DNA of 64,000 nucleotides from an uncultured Prevotellaceae bacterium (GCA_902789415.1 CADAOD010000006.1:32402-96401), one strand, 5' to 3'. Positions 8,525-17,363 are shown, counted from the first letter of the stretch. The notes: generated by a model not told the origin, from the sequence alone. Numbers and translations: made by a program.

Positions 8525-11392
8525 ATGAAAAGAACTGCATTATCCATTTTCGCATGCGTGGTTGCACTTACAGCAACGGCGCAGCTCCAGGTAAAGGAGT
8601 TTAAACTAAGCAATGGCATGACCGTTTGGGTTAACGCCGACCACTCGCAGCCTAAGGTGTTTGGTGCCGTAGTGGTAAGGGCGGGTGCCAAGGATTGTCC
8701 TAACACAGGTATCGCACACTACTTTGAACACATTATGTTTAAGGGTACCGACCGCTTGGGTACAACTGATTACGCTGCCGAAAAGCCCTTGCTGGACAGC
8801 ATTTCGGCCCAGTACGACCTGCTGTCGCAGACTGAGGACGAGGCTGAGCGAAAGCAGATTCAGCAACACATTAACCAGTTGAGCGTTAAAGCTGCCGACT
8901 ATGTGATACCTAACGAGTTTAACCGCCTGATATCAAAGTATGGCGGTAGCGGTTTGAATGCGGGTACGGGCTACGATATGACCTACTATCACAACGAGTT
9001 TCTGCCCCAATTCATCGAGCAGTGGTGCTGGCTTAACTCCGAGCGACTGATGACCCCCGTGTATCGCGGATTCCAGGGCGAATTGGAGAATGTGTACGAA
9101 GAGAAGAACCGCTCGGCCGATGGAATGGGCGATGCTATGGAGAAAGTGATGGGTGCTGTGTTCAAGACTCAGCCTTATGCCTATCCTATCATTGGTTCAA
9201 CCGAGAGTTTAAAGAACCCACGCCTGTCGGATATGGCCGAATTCTATAAAAAGTACTATGTGGCCTCGAATATGGGTCTGGTGCTTTGTGGCGATATAGA
9301 GCCTACCGACGAGCTGATGGCTCTGTTGGAAAAGACGTTTGGTCGCGTGCAAACGGGCCCTGTGCCACAGCGTGGTTATAGTCCTATGCCTGATATCCAA
9401 TCCGGTGAGCGTCAGGAGGTTATATTACCTATTCCGCTTATTGGTGCAGAGGTGATGGTATTCAAGGGGGCTACCGATTACGAGCCCGATGCTAACGCTT
9501 TGGAACTGGCCAACGGCTTGCTCTCGAACGGCAAAGCAGGTCTGCTCGACTCGCTGATGAACGAGCATAAGGTAATGGCATCATTCGCCCTGAACGTTGG
9601 CTTCGACGATGCCGCTGGTACAGCCGTGCTCATCATCCCCAAACTGTTTGGAAAGATGAAAACAGCCGAAGGACGCGTGATGGAGCAGATTAAGCAGGTG
9701 ATGGCTGGTAACTTTAGCGATGCACAGTTGGAAGCCCTGAAACAAGAGGAGGTGATGAGTGCCGAGAAGAATCTGGAAACCATCGACAGTCGTTCGGAAC
9801 TGCTGATAGACCTGTTCTCGAAGGGTAAGACCTGGCAGGATGCGCTCGATAAAATCGAGAGAATTAAGCGCCTTACCAAGGCCGATGTAGTAGCAGCCGC
9901 CAAGAAGTACTACGGCGCCAACTACGTAACGCTGGTAAAAAAGTACGGCACACCTAAGAAGGAAACGCTGAAACAGCCTGGCTACAAGCCCATTCAGCCA
10001 AAGAATACCGACGCCAAGTCGGCCTTTGCCCGCCAGCTGGAACAGATACCTGTAAAACAGACCGAAATTTGTACCGTTGACTTGCAGACGGCTGTAGATA
10101 CCAAGCAGCTGAGTGATCATGCCACCTTGTATTATAAGAAGAATCTTATCAACGATATCTTTACGTTTAATCTGCGATTCAAGGAGGGCAAGCTGCACAC
10201 GCCAGCACTCGGCGTACTGAGCTCGTATCTCTCGGCCCTGGGTACCGATTCGCTCAAGAAACAGCAGCTGGAGAAAGCTTGGCAGCAGATAAACACCACG
10301 ATGGAAATTAACGCTGGTAACAACACATTTGTGTTCACGCTTACTGGTCCTGATAAGCAGTTCGAACCCGCCCTCAACTTGTTGGCCCACTTCTTGTGCT
10401 CGGCTAAGGGCGATGATGAGGCTCTTGATGAGGCTAAAGATGATGATAAGGTAACGCGCAAGAGCTTTGGCAAGCAGAAGGACGATGTGCTAACCCCTAT
10501 GTGCGAATATGTGATGTATGGCAGCAAATCTACCTATCTTAACCAGTTGAGTAAGAGCGAGATAAAAGCGCTTAAGAACGATGATTTGCTAAACTTGTTC
10601 CGCGAGGTTCAGCAGTACGATTGCGAGCTGCTTTATTGTGGTACCAAGACTATCGACGAGGTGGCTGCTGTAGCACAGCAGGCCTTGCCACTCAGCCAGT
10701 GCACCCGCAAGGCTGTTGACACCTTCCGCCCATTGCAGCAGTACGCCGAGCCTACGGTTTTCTTCTATAACGTGCCAAAGTCGCGCCAGAACTATGTGAT
10801 AAGTTTCGATGCTATCAGTCCGCTATCAACAGCTCTCGATCGCGCCAAACTGTCGCTCTTCGGCGAGTATTTCGGCGGCAGCATGTCGTCGGTACTCTTC
10901 CAGAACGTTCGCGAGTTCCGTTCGCTGGCCTACAGCACCAGCGGTCGTGCTTTTACCACCAGTCTGGCCAAGTATCCCGATGCTGTTCTGGGCTACATCA
11001 CAGCCACAGGCACCCAGGCCGATAAGACGATGGAGGCCCTTGCTACCGTAGATTCGCTGCTGCGCCAGATGCCGATGAAGGAGAACAACCTTGATGCCGC
11101 CCGCCAGAGCGTGCTCAACGAGATACAGGCCAGCTATCCCGCCTTCCGCAATATGCCGGCCTACGTGGCCAATCAGCGTATGCTGGGCAATACTGTAGAT
11201 CCCAATGCCGCCAAAGCCCGACTGCTGCCAGGCATCACAGCTCAGGACATCATCCAGTTCCACCAGCAGCACATCGCGGGCAACAACAACCGCGTGTGGA
11301 TGATTATTGGCGATAAGAAACTTACCGATATGAAAGCCCTTGAGCGCTACGGCAAGGTGGTTGAGCTTAAGAAAGAAAATGTATTTAGATAA
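8525..11392 (+). CDS. exported M16 family zinc peptidase, two tandem M16 units
   Basis: 955 residues with a signal peptide ending near ALTATAQ. The inverted zinc motif HYFEH is at residues 65-69 (HxxEH), and ENVYEEKN near 188-195 supplies the third ligand glutamate. The second, catalytically inactive M16 copy covers roughly residues 500-940, as in pitrilysin-like enzymes. Likely digests peptides in the periplasm. The -7 box TATTTTTG lies at 8485-8492. The following TonB-dependent receptor has its own promoter 14 nt after this stop, so cotranscription is optional. Confidence 0.92.
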   Translation: MKRTALSIFACVVALTATAQLQVKEFKLSNGMTVWVNADHSQPKVFGAVVVRAGAKDCPNTGIAHYFEHIMFKGTDRLGTTDYAAEKPLLDSISAQYDLLSQTEDEAERKQIQQHINQLSVKAADYVIPNEFNRLISKYGGSGLNAGTGYDMTYYHNEFLPQFIEQWCWLNSERLMTPVYRGFQGELENVYEEKNRSADGMGDAMEKVMGAVFKTQPYAYPIIGSTESLKNPRLSDMAEFYKKYYVASNMGLVLCGDIEPTDELMALLEKTFGRVQTGPVPQRGYSPMPDIQSGERQEVILPIPLIGAEVMVFKGATDYEPDANALELANGLLSNGKAGLLDSLMNEHKVMASFALNVGFDDAAGTAVLIIPKLFGKMKTAEGRVMEQIKQVMAGNFSDAQLEALKQEEVMSAEKNLETIDSRSELLIDLFSKGKTWQDALDKIERIKRLTKADVVAAAKKYYGANYVTLVKKYGTPKKETLKQPGYKPIQPKNTDAKSAFARQLEQIPVKQTEICTVDLQTAVDTKQLSDHATLYYKKNLINDIFTFNLRFKEGKLHTPALGVLSSYLSALGTDSLKKQQLEKAWQQINTTMEINAGNNTFVFTLTGPDKQFEPALNLLAHFLCSAKGDDEALDEAKDDDKVTRKSFGKQKDDVLTPMCEYVMYGSKSTYLNQLSKSEIKALKNDDLLNLFREVQQYDCELLYCGTKTIDEVAAVAQQALPLSQCTRKAVDTFRPLQQYAEPTVFFYNVPKSRQNYVISFDAISPLSTALDRAKLSLFGEYFGGSMSSVLFQNVREFRSLAYSTSGRAFTTSLAKYPDAVLGYITATGTQADKTMEALATVDSLLRQMPMKENNLDAARQSVLNEIQASYPAFRNMPAYVANQRMLGNTVDPNAAKARLLPGITAQDIIQFHQQHIAGNNNRVWMIIGDKKLTDMKALERYGKVVELKKENVFR

Positions 11393-11405
11393 TGTTTCCC
11401 TTATT

Positions 11406-11437
11406 TTTGCATTATATAAAAAAAAGTTGTATATTTG
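11406..11437 (+). promoter_or_regulatory. promoter of the TonB-dependent receptor gene
   Basis: TTTG (11406-11409), 20 nt, TATATTTG (11430-11437): a full consensus match, giving a leader of about 50 nt. Confidence 0.8.
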
Positions 11438-11493
11438 CAGCGTGCATCGTGAGATGAATTTCAGAATTTATAATATCTAAAACAATTATTTTT

Positions 11494-13911
11494 ATGAGCA
11501 AAACAACGATTATTAACCTCTTGTCGTCCGCTATTTTACTTTGCGGAGCTATGAATGTGCAGGCCGAAACCCTGCGTGGAACTGTAAAAGATGCCGTTAC
11601 GGGCGAAGCGCTGATAGGTGCTACGGTAAAAATTGCAGAATTAGAGAATGCGGCTGCTGTTGCCGACATGGATGGTAACTTTACCATCAAGATAAGCAAG
11701 GGCGGACGTTACACCATCGAGACCAACTATATTGGTTACGAGCCCAGTGTGATGAAGGAAATCCTGATTTCGGGACCTAAGGAGGTAGTGCTGGAGATTG
11801 CCCTGCGCGAGAACAGCACCGAGCTGAAGGAGGTGGTAATTAAGCCTCGTGTAAACAAGGAGGCCACCGTTAACCCGTCGGTACTCACCGGTGGTGTGAT
11901 GCTCTCGATGGAAGAGGCTAGCCGATTTGCAGGCGGTTATAACGACCCGGCCCGACTGGTGATGTCGTTTGCCGGCGTATCGGGCGATGCTGGCGGTAGC
12001 GGACTCTCGATTCATGGTAATGCACCCGAGCGCATGCAGTACCGCATTGAGGGCGTTGAGGTGTTTACACCCAACCACTTTAACGATATGTGGAATGCTG
12101 GCTACGGATTGGTAAGTGCGCTGAACTCGAACGTGATTGGCAACAGCGACTTCTTTACCTCTACCTTTAATGCCAACTACAACAATGCACTGAGTGGTGT
12201 GTTTGATGTAAAGATGCGTGCGGGTAACAACTCTAAGCACGAGAATATTCTGCAGATTGGTACCGTATCCGAGGAGTTGACACTCGAAGGCCCTATCTCG
12301 CGTAAACACAACAGCAGTTATATCATTAACTACCGCTACGGATTTACATCGCTTGCAGATAAACTGAGTCTGGTTGATACAGAAGGTTCGCACATGGACT
12401 TCCAGGATTTCTCTGTTAAACTGGTGTTCCCCACCAAGAATGCTGGTACGTTCTCGATCTTTGGAGTGGGACTGCACGATACCAATCACGACGACCCCTT
12501 AAAGCTTGAAGACTTGCACTCGGTTTACGATGCCTCGGACAACGAGAGCAAACTGACGCAGATTCTGGCTGGTGTAACGCACAAGATTCACTTTGACAAC
12601 AAGTGGACCTGGCGTACTACGGTGGCCTACAATATGCAGCACCTGAAGAGTGATATGTTCTACTATGGATTTGCACGCACTGAAAATGGTGCCATCAAGC
12701 AGCCATTGGCATACGAGGATACCAACAACCCAAAGAGTAAGATGTACCCCTTCAGCCAGCAGCAGATGAACGAAGACCGACTGGTATTCAACACAGAGCT
12801 CTCGAAGCAGGTCACCAGCAAGTGGCTCACACAGTTCGGTGGTGAATACTCGCATCGTTTCTTCAACCTCTACTACCGCTCGCACGACAAGCTCTACGAC
12901 ACGGTGAACCCCATGACTGAATATACCAAGATGAAGGACAACACCGGACTGGCCAACCTGTTCTGGCATAACATCTTTAACCTGAGCGACAAGTTCAGTC
13001 TGTCAGCAGGTATCTCTGGCAACTACTTCCTGCTCTCGAAAGACCTCTCGATTGAGCCACGCGTGAGCTTCAAGTGGGAACCAAACGAGAAGAACAGTTT
13101 CTCGATGGGTTACGGTCTGCACTCAATGATTGAGAAGCTCGACGCTTACTTCTATCGCGACGGCAACGACCGTCTGGTCAACAAGGACCTGGGACTGACC
13201 AAGGCACACCACCTGCATGCCACCTACATGCATAAGTTCAACAGCAACCTGACACTGCGCGTGAATGCCTTCTACGAGTATGGATTCGACACGCCAGTGG
13301 GCATCAACGGTAGCACCTATTGTGTGACAAACCGTTACTACAACTATACCGACGAGCCACTGGTGAACAAGGGCAATACCCGCAACTATGGCGGTGACAT
13401 CACCTTGGAGCACTACATGTCGCATGGATTCTTCGGACAGACCAACTTCTCGCTCTATAAGGCAGAGTACCGCGGACAGGATAAGGTATGGCGCAACCAG
13501 CTGTACGACCGTGGTTTCATGTTCAAGATCCTGGGCGGTAAGGAGTGGATGATTGGTAAGAACGTGTTAAACGTCAGTGCCAAGTACAGCATCCAGGGCG
13601 GTCTGCGCTATACACCGGTTGATGTGGATCAGATGCGCAACCGTGTGGAAGCTGGTATCATCGACGATAGTCCTATCTACAAGGAAGGCGAGGAATTCAC
13701 CAAGCGCTTCGATCCAACAGGTGTTGTAGATCTTACCGTGAGCTATAAGATCAACAAGCGTAAGGTGAGCCACACCATCGCTTTCGAGGGTCTGAACGTT
13801 CTGGGCGCCAAGGTGCCACAGTTCCAGCGCTTCGACCTGGGAACTCGCGATGTACGCATAGACGATGGCGGTATCGCATTCCCAAACATCTTCTACCGAC
13901 TTGATTTCTGA
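11494..13911 (+). CDS. TonB-dependent outer-membrane receptor with carboxypeptidase-regulatory-like domain
   Basis: 805 residues; signal peptide MSKTTIINLLSSAILLCGAMNVQA. Residues about 26-110 are a CarboxypepD_reg-like beta-sandwich (LRGTVKDAVTGEALIGATV), followed by a plug domain (SVLTGGVMLSMEEASRFAGG to about 250) and a beta-barrel ending in F (FYRLDF), the usual outer-membrane terminal residue. It is shorter than SusC proteins and has no SusD partner, so it is probably a receptor for a small ligand, metal chelate or peptide. The preceding M16 peptidase makes a peptide-related ligand conceivable; this is inference. Ends at a strong terminator. Confidence 0.9.
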   Translation: MSKTTIINLLSSAILLCGAMNVQAETLRGTVKDAVTGEALIGATVKIAELENAAAVADMDGNFTIKISKGGRYTIETNYIGYEPSVMKEILISGPKEVVLEIALRENSTELKEVVIKPRVNKEATVNPSVLTGGVMLSMEEASRFAGGYNDPARLVMSFAGVSGDAGGSGLSIHGNAPERMQYRIEGVEVFTPNHFNDMWNAGYGLVSALNSNVIGNSDFFTSTFNANYNNALSGVFDVKMRAGNNSKHENILQIGTVSEELTLEGPISRKHNSSYIINYRYGFTSLADKLSLVDTEGSHMDFQDFSVKLVFPTKNAGTFSIFGVGLHDTNHDDPLKLEDLHSVYDASDNESKLTQILAGVTHKIHFDNKWTWRTTVAYNMQHLKSDMFYYGFARTENGAIKQPLAYEDTNNPKSKMYPFSQQQMNEDRLVFNTELSKQVTSKWLTQFGGEYSHRFFNLYYRSHDKLYDTVNPMTEYTKMKDNTGLANLFWHNIFNLSDKFSLSAGISGNYFLLSKDLSIEPRVSFKWEPNEKNSFSMGYGLHSMIEKLDAYFYRDGNDRLVNKDLGLTKAHHLHATYMHKFNSNLTLRVNAFYEYGFDTPVGINGSTYCVTNRYYNYTDEPLVNKGNTRNYGGDITLEHYMSHGFFGQTNFSLYKAEYRGQDKVWRNQLYDRGFMFKILGGKEWMIGKNVLNVSAKYSIQGGLRYTPVDVDQMRNRVEAGIIDDSPIYKEGEEFTKRFDPTGVVDLTVSYKINKRKVSHTIAFEGLNVLGAKVPQFQRFDLGTRDVRIDDGGIAFPNIFYRLDF

Positions 13912-13960
13912 TCAGAGGGCAGATGCCTGCTGATCGTGTAGGGAAAACACACAGTAGAAT

Positions 13961-13997
13961 GGGGGGACTCAATCGCTGAGCCCCCCTTGCTTTTTGG
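13961..13997 (+). terminator. rho-independent terminator, left copy of a duplicated element
   Basis: Six G, a bulged A, CTCA, loop ATCGC, TGAG, six C, then TTGCTTTTTGG. It lies 49 nt after the receptor stop. The same hairpin with the same loop and tail recurs at 17330-17363, an identity too long for two unrelated terminators. Confidence 0.85.
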
Positions 13998-14067
13998 TTA
14001 TGAAAATAAAAACGTGCAGCCGTTTCCCTACCAAGCGATAGGGGAATCCCCATTTTTGAAAAGGGCA

Positions 14068-14472
14068 TTAAGCTTTTAATAGTTCATCTATCTCTTCGAT
14101 AAAACGCTGGGCTTTGGGGTAGAGTTCATCTACTTCCTCAAGTGTTGAGTACACAAACTCATCGTAGTCGCCACGCTGACGGCTATCAAAAAGGTTAGTA
14201 AATGCACGTCCACTTTCTTTGGTTATAAGCCCTTTTGATACAAAATGCATGCCTAACATGGTTTTTACCCCAGCATGGGTGTTTGTTGAGATATGATGTT
14301 TGGTAAGCAATGCTACAGCAGCATAGTAGCAGGCATAATACAATCTGTTGATGGCTGTATTATAATAGCCTTGCTCCTTTAGATAAGGTATCTCGCTAAG
14401 CGTTTCGTGTGCTCGCTCCTGGCGATAACGCGACAAAGCCTCGTAATTTTCATCAGTTAGATTCGTATTCAT
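14068..14472 (-). CDS. HEPN domain protein, partner of the MNT nucleotidyltransferase
   Basis: 134 residues, all helical. RLYYACYYAAVALL (about 43-56) and FDSRQRGDYDEFVYS (about 95-109) match the HEPN family as found next to minimal nucleotidyltransferases. The usual RNase motif is R-x4-6-H; here R98/R100 are followed by D102-Y103 with no histidine, so RNase activity is doubtful. The start overlaps the stop of the MNT gene by 4 nt, the typical toxin-antitoxin arrangement. Probably a HEPN/MNT type VII-like pair, or a non-toxic member of that family. Confidence 0.85.
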   Translation of the reverse strand: MNTNLTDENYEALSRYRQERAHETLSEIPYLKEQGYYNTAINRLYYACYYAAVALLTKHHISTNTHAGVKTMLGMHFVSKGLITKESGRAFTNLFDSRQRGDYDEFVYSTLEEVDELYPKAQRFIEEIDELLKA

Positions 14473-14783
14473 AGTGTGATACCTTCTTTGTTTACGTTAT
14501 ATTGGAATGGGGTGAGGAATGGTCGGTTTTCCCACTCCTTACGGGGCATTATCAGTGTGCTGATGATGATGCCAGTAGCAAGTTCTATGTCGTAGAATGG
14601 TGCGATGATACGGTCTTTATCATCGTAACTCAGTTTGTCGGCATCAACCAATACAAGCAGGTCGATATCAGAATCAGGACGCGCCTCTCCTCGTGCTTCC
14701 GATCCATATAGGATTACCTGCACGCGAGGGGCCATCTTGCGAGCCTCTTGCTTAATTCTGTCAACAATTTCAGTTCTTTTCAT
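14469..14783 (-). CDS. MNT-type nucleotidyltransferase (antitoxin-like)
   Basis: 104 residues. The polymerase-beta superfamily motif GSEARGEARPDSDIDLLV (residues about 27-44) has the GS and the two metal-binding aspartates (D-x-D), with a third acid expected in DIELATG. In MNT/HEPN pairs this enzyme AMPylates or otherwise neutralizes the HEPN partner. A -7 box (plus-strand CAAAGATA) is at 14813-14820, so the pair forms its own transcript. Confidence 0.88.
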   Translation of the reverse strand: MKRTEIVDRIKQEARKMAPRVQVILYGSEARGEARPDSDIDLLVLVDADKLSYDDKDRIIAPFYDIELATGIIISTLIMPRKEWENRPFLTPFQYNVNKEGITL

Positions 14784-14872
14784 CTACGTAGGATATATAG
14801 TTCTCGGTTGCAAAGATACAATTAATTTCTTAATAGACAACAATTTATGAAAAAAATATTGTCCTATAGCTG

Positions 14873-14992
14873 TTATTCGTGGCACTCTGCCAGGCAGAAA
14901 GCCTCTGCCTCAGTCTCAAACTTCTCACGAGTTTCAGTACCTCGCTCGCCATACTCGGCATTAAGCAACTCATCGAAATTCGTACTTTTCAT
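14873..14992 (-). CDS. very short protein resembling the N-terminus of a Xre/HigA-type antitoxin
   Basis: 39 residues from ATG 14992 (an in-frame ATG at 15010 would give 45). The sequence FDELLNAEYGERGTETREKF is the conserved entry segment of a Bacteroidetes antitoxin family whose next part is normally a helix-turn-helix domain. Here a stop follows AECHE and no HTH is found downstream in any frame. A proper -7 box (plus-strand CAAAGTTA, 15031-15038) precedes it. Either a truncated relic or an independent micro-protein. Confidence 0.5.
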   Translation of the reverse strand: MKSTNFDELLNAEYGERGTETREKFETEAEAFCLAECHE

Positions 14993-15089
14993 TATATCTT
15001 CTTTGTTCATAACATGAATCTTTACCACCGCAAAGTTAAGCAATATACAAACATTTTCCAAGCTTTTGGAGATTATTTTACGTTATTTG

Positions 15090-15120
15090 TTTGTTTTTTC
15101 AGCAAATAGTTGTATATTTG
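15090..15120 (+). promoter_or_regulatory. promoter of the structured leader and lipoprotein gene
   Basis: TTTG at 15090-15093 and TATATTTG at 15113-15120, 19 nt apart. Transcription would begin near 15125-15128, giving an unusually long 5' leader of nearly 250 nt before the ATG at 15374. Confidence 0.75.
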
Positions 15121-15162
15121 CAACGTGTTTTGTAAGAAACACAACTTTTTGAATGCTCACTT

Positions 15163-15311
15163 CTCCAACGAATCACCACCTCGAAAAGAGATTAACAGAG
15201 CAAACAAATTCGCGTGAAGTATGCGCTTATAGCGTGGACTTCCTATAGCGAATTTGGGGCTTGTGGTGAGCCTGTTGGAGATATAGTGATAGTCTGCGCT
15301 ATTTCTCTGTT
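15163..15311 (+). ncRNA. candidate structured leader RNA (five nested helices plus possible pseudoknot)
   Basis: Pairings read from the sequence: P1 CTCCAAC 15163-15169 with GTTGGAG 15274-15280. P2 TCACCAC 15173-15179 with GTGGTGA 15263-15269. P3 CAAATTCGC 15205-15213 with GCGAATTTG 15248-15256. P4 GAAGT 15216-15220 with ACTTC 15238-15242. P5 GCGC 15223-15226 with GCGT 15232-15235 around TTATA. AACAGAG 15194-15200, in the joining strand, is complementary to CTCTGTT 15305-15311 beyond P1, a possible pseudoknot. A further hairpin, GTTAGT 15322-15327 with ACTAAC 15351-15356, sits 17 nt before the start codon. I cannot assign a known riboswitch class. Could be a cis-regulatory leader or an independent sRNA. 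Confidence 0.6.
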
Positions 15312-15373
15312 CACCAAAAGAGTTAGTGCTGACATATAGAAGTAGATAGTACTAACCTAAAACAGAGTATAAT

Positions 15374-16744
15374 ATGAGGAAGAAAATGAATGATTTGGCG
15401 TACAAAATGTTAATATTGCTTGCATTTGTACTGTTTTCTATGCATTGTAGTGGGGATGACAACATACCTTATGTGAATGATGATAACAGATCAACCTACA
15501 ATTTGAAAGGATCAGTTTATGCTGTAATAATCAAAGATTGCCAGTTTAAAAAAGAATTTGGGGAGATAATACGTACAGGTTCAAAAGATAAGAAAATCTA
15601 TTTCATGAGTGATGGTAAAGTATATAAAGAAGAATTATCTCCGAGAGTTTGGAAGAAATACGTATATGATAATCATGGATACCTAACAGGTGAAATGGTT
15701 ATTCATGAAGAAAGGGGGAAACGTTATGATACCAATGGCGAATCTTTTGTTGATAATGACACTACTGAATATTTTATATACCAAAATGTGTATGGACCTA
15801 GTGGGAAAATACAAGAAATATTAAAGAAACAAGTTACTAATAATGGTTTACAGCAAACCGAGAGAACCGTTTTTTCGAATGCTACAGGAGGAATGAAATA
15901 CACGTGTTATGATAAGAATGGAATAATTAGAACGTTTTCTCGGAATAATAATGTAGAAAAAATGCGTGTCAGGTGTTCTACTCGCTATTTTGAATGGATG
16001 TTAATGACATTCGTATATAATAATAAAGGGCAAAGAATAAAAAATACCATTGCGTATGAGAGACTCAATGGCTCGACCTTTTCTGAGAATAATGAAAGTT
16101 ATGAATTGGATGTACATGGAAATGTAAAAAAGATTATTTATACATCACCACAACAGAAGAGAGATCCTTCTGGAGATATAACAGTTAAATATCAATATGA
16201 TAATTTGGGAAACTGGACGAGCAGAAAACTATATAGAGGAGGAAAACTCATTTCTTGGGAAGAAAGAAATATTTATTATGCTACGGAAGAAAGAGACTAC
16301 AATAACATAGTAGAAGAAGATGCGAGAAAAGAGGAAAGAAGAATTGCCCGACTGAATGATATTAGACACCAAATAGAAAGCGCTGCGCAAGCAGAAAAAG
16401 TATTAGAAAAATCTGAAATGTCAGAAGGAAAAATTTATGATGTTGCAGAAGAGATGCCGACTTTTATAGGAGGTCCTGTTAATATGATAAATTGGATAAA
16501 TAGTAATATAAGATATCCTAAAGAGGCTAAAGATAATGGAGAACAAGGTACTGTTTTTGCTACATTTGTAATAGAGGAAGATGGTACTACATCAAATGTT
16601 AAGATAACAAAGAGCGTTTCGAGAACTCTTGACAAAGAAGCTATACGTCTCATAAAAAGTATGAATGGTTGGATTCCTGCGAAATCTAATGGAAAAACAG
16701 TACGCTGCAGATATAGTGTTAGAATTCCTTTTCGGCTTCAATAA
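15374..16744 (+). CDS. lipoprotein with RHS/YD-like repeats and C-terminal TonB domain
   Basis: 456 residues (an ATG at 15386 is also possible). Lipobox FSMHC at about residues 22-26 directs it to lipid anchoring. The middle has repeated tyrosine-rich beta strands such as YDNHGYLTGEMV and YDNLGNWTSRKLY, as in RHS/YD or MORN-like antigens. Residues about 360-456 are a TonB C-terminal domain (FIGGPVNMINWINSNIRYP, GTVFATFVIEEDGTTSNV, RCRYSVRIPF). It lacks the long proline-rich periplasmic linker of true TonB. The gene is distinctly more AT-rich than its neighbours, suggesting acquisition. Preceded by the structured leader. Confidence 0.75.
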   Translation: MRKKMNDLAYKMLILLAFVLFSMHCSGDDNIPYVNDDNRSTYNLKGSVYAVIIKDCQFKKEFGEIIRTGSKDKKIYFMSDGKVYKEELSPRVWKKYVYDNHGYLTGEMVIHEERGKRYDTNGESFVDNDTTEYFIYQNVYGPSGKIQEILKKQVTNNGLQQTERTVFSNATGGMKYTCYDKNGIIRTFSRNNNVEKMRVRCSTRYFEWMLMTFVYNNKGQRIKNTIAYERLNGSTFSENNESYELDVHGNVKKIIYTSPQQKRDPSGDITVKYQYDNLGNWTSRKLYRGGKLISWEERNIYYATEERDYNNIVEEDARKEERRIARLNDIRHQIESAAQAEKVLEKSEMSEGKIYDVAEEMPTFIGGPVNMINWINSNIRYPKEAKDNGEQGTVFATFVIEEDGTTSNVKITKSVSRTLDKEAIRLIKSMNGWIPAKSNGKTVRCRYSVRIPFRLQ

Positions 16745-16760
16745 AAATAATAGAAATGGT

Positions 16761-17288
16761 ATGAAAGAAAACAATGAACTAATGATGATTGCGGAAGGTG
16801 ATTCCATCCGTTATGCATTGATTAAAGAGGGTAAAAGAAAACTTTTTGTTTTTGGTGTAAACCCAAGTACAGCTACCGACAAAAAGTCTGACCCAACAAT
16901 GCGAAAGGTAAAGAAGTTTGCAGAGAACTTTGGTTTTGACGGATATGCGATGCTGAATCTATATCCATTACGATGCACAAAACCTTATGCTTTACCTAAG
17001 GAAATCAATGAGGAATTGCATCAAAAAAATCAGAAGTGCATAAAGGAGGTAATAGGGAATGCTAAAAATCCAGTAGTGCTGTTTGCTTTTGGAAATCCGA
17101 TTAATGCAGCTCCTTATCTTAGGAAATGTTTTAAGGACATTGTTACAATGCTTAATCCATTATGTCCACAGTGGAAACGGTTAGGCACACTAACGAAAGC
17201 AGGAAATCCACGTCATCCATCTTGGGCACCCTCTACTTCAACTTTAGAGGATTTTGATGTGGTTGAATTTCTAGGTGAAGACAAATAA
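16761..17288 (+). CDS. DUF1643 family protein
   Basis: 175 residues from ATG 16761, 16 nt after the previous stop; the longer frame from 16665 overlaps the TonB domain and is rejected. FVFGVNPSTATDKKSDPTMR is the hallmark of DUF1643, a family of short cytoplasmic proteins of unknown function, with NLYPLRCTKPYALP and FAFGNPINAAPYL following as usual. Base composition is AT-rich like the upstream lipoprotein, so the two probably arrived together and share a transcript ending at the terminator at 17330. Confidence 0.85.
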   Translation: MKENNELMMIAEGDSIRYALIKEGKRKLFVFGVNPSTATDKKSDPTMRKVKKFAENFGFDGYAMLNLYPLRCTKPYALPKEINEELHQKNQKCIKEVIGNAKNPVVLFAFGNPINAAPYLRKCFKDIVTMLNPLCPQWKRLGTLTKAGNPRHPSWAPSTSTLEDFDVVEFLGEDK

Positions 17289-17329
17289 TAGTAGAGTGGT
17301 ATTTGTGCTTTCCACCGAACATTAAAGAA

Positions 17330-17363
17330 GGGGACTCAATCGCTGAGCCCCCTTGTTTTTTGG
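17330..17363 (+). terminator. rho-independent terminator, right copy of the duplicated element
   Basis: GGGG, bulged A, CTCA, loop ATCGC, TGAG, CCCC(C), then TTGTTTTTTGG. It follows DUF1643 by 41 nt and is nearly identical to 13961-13997. Confidence 0.85.

Noticed and set aside
16665-16760. Longer start of the DUF1643 protein
   Set aside because: Would overlap the end of the TonB domain by 80 nt; ATG 16761 begins at the conserved family length.
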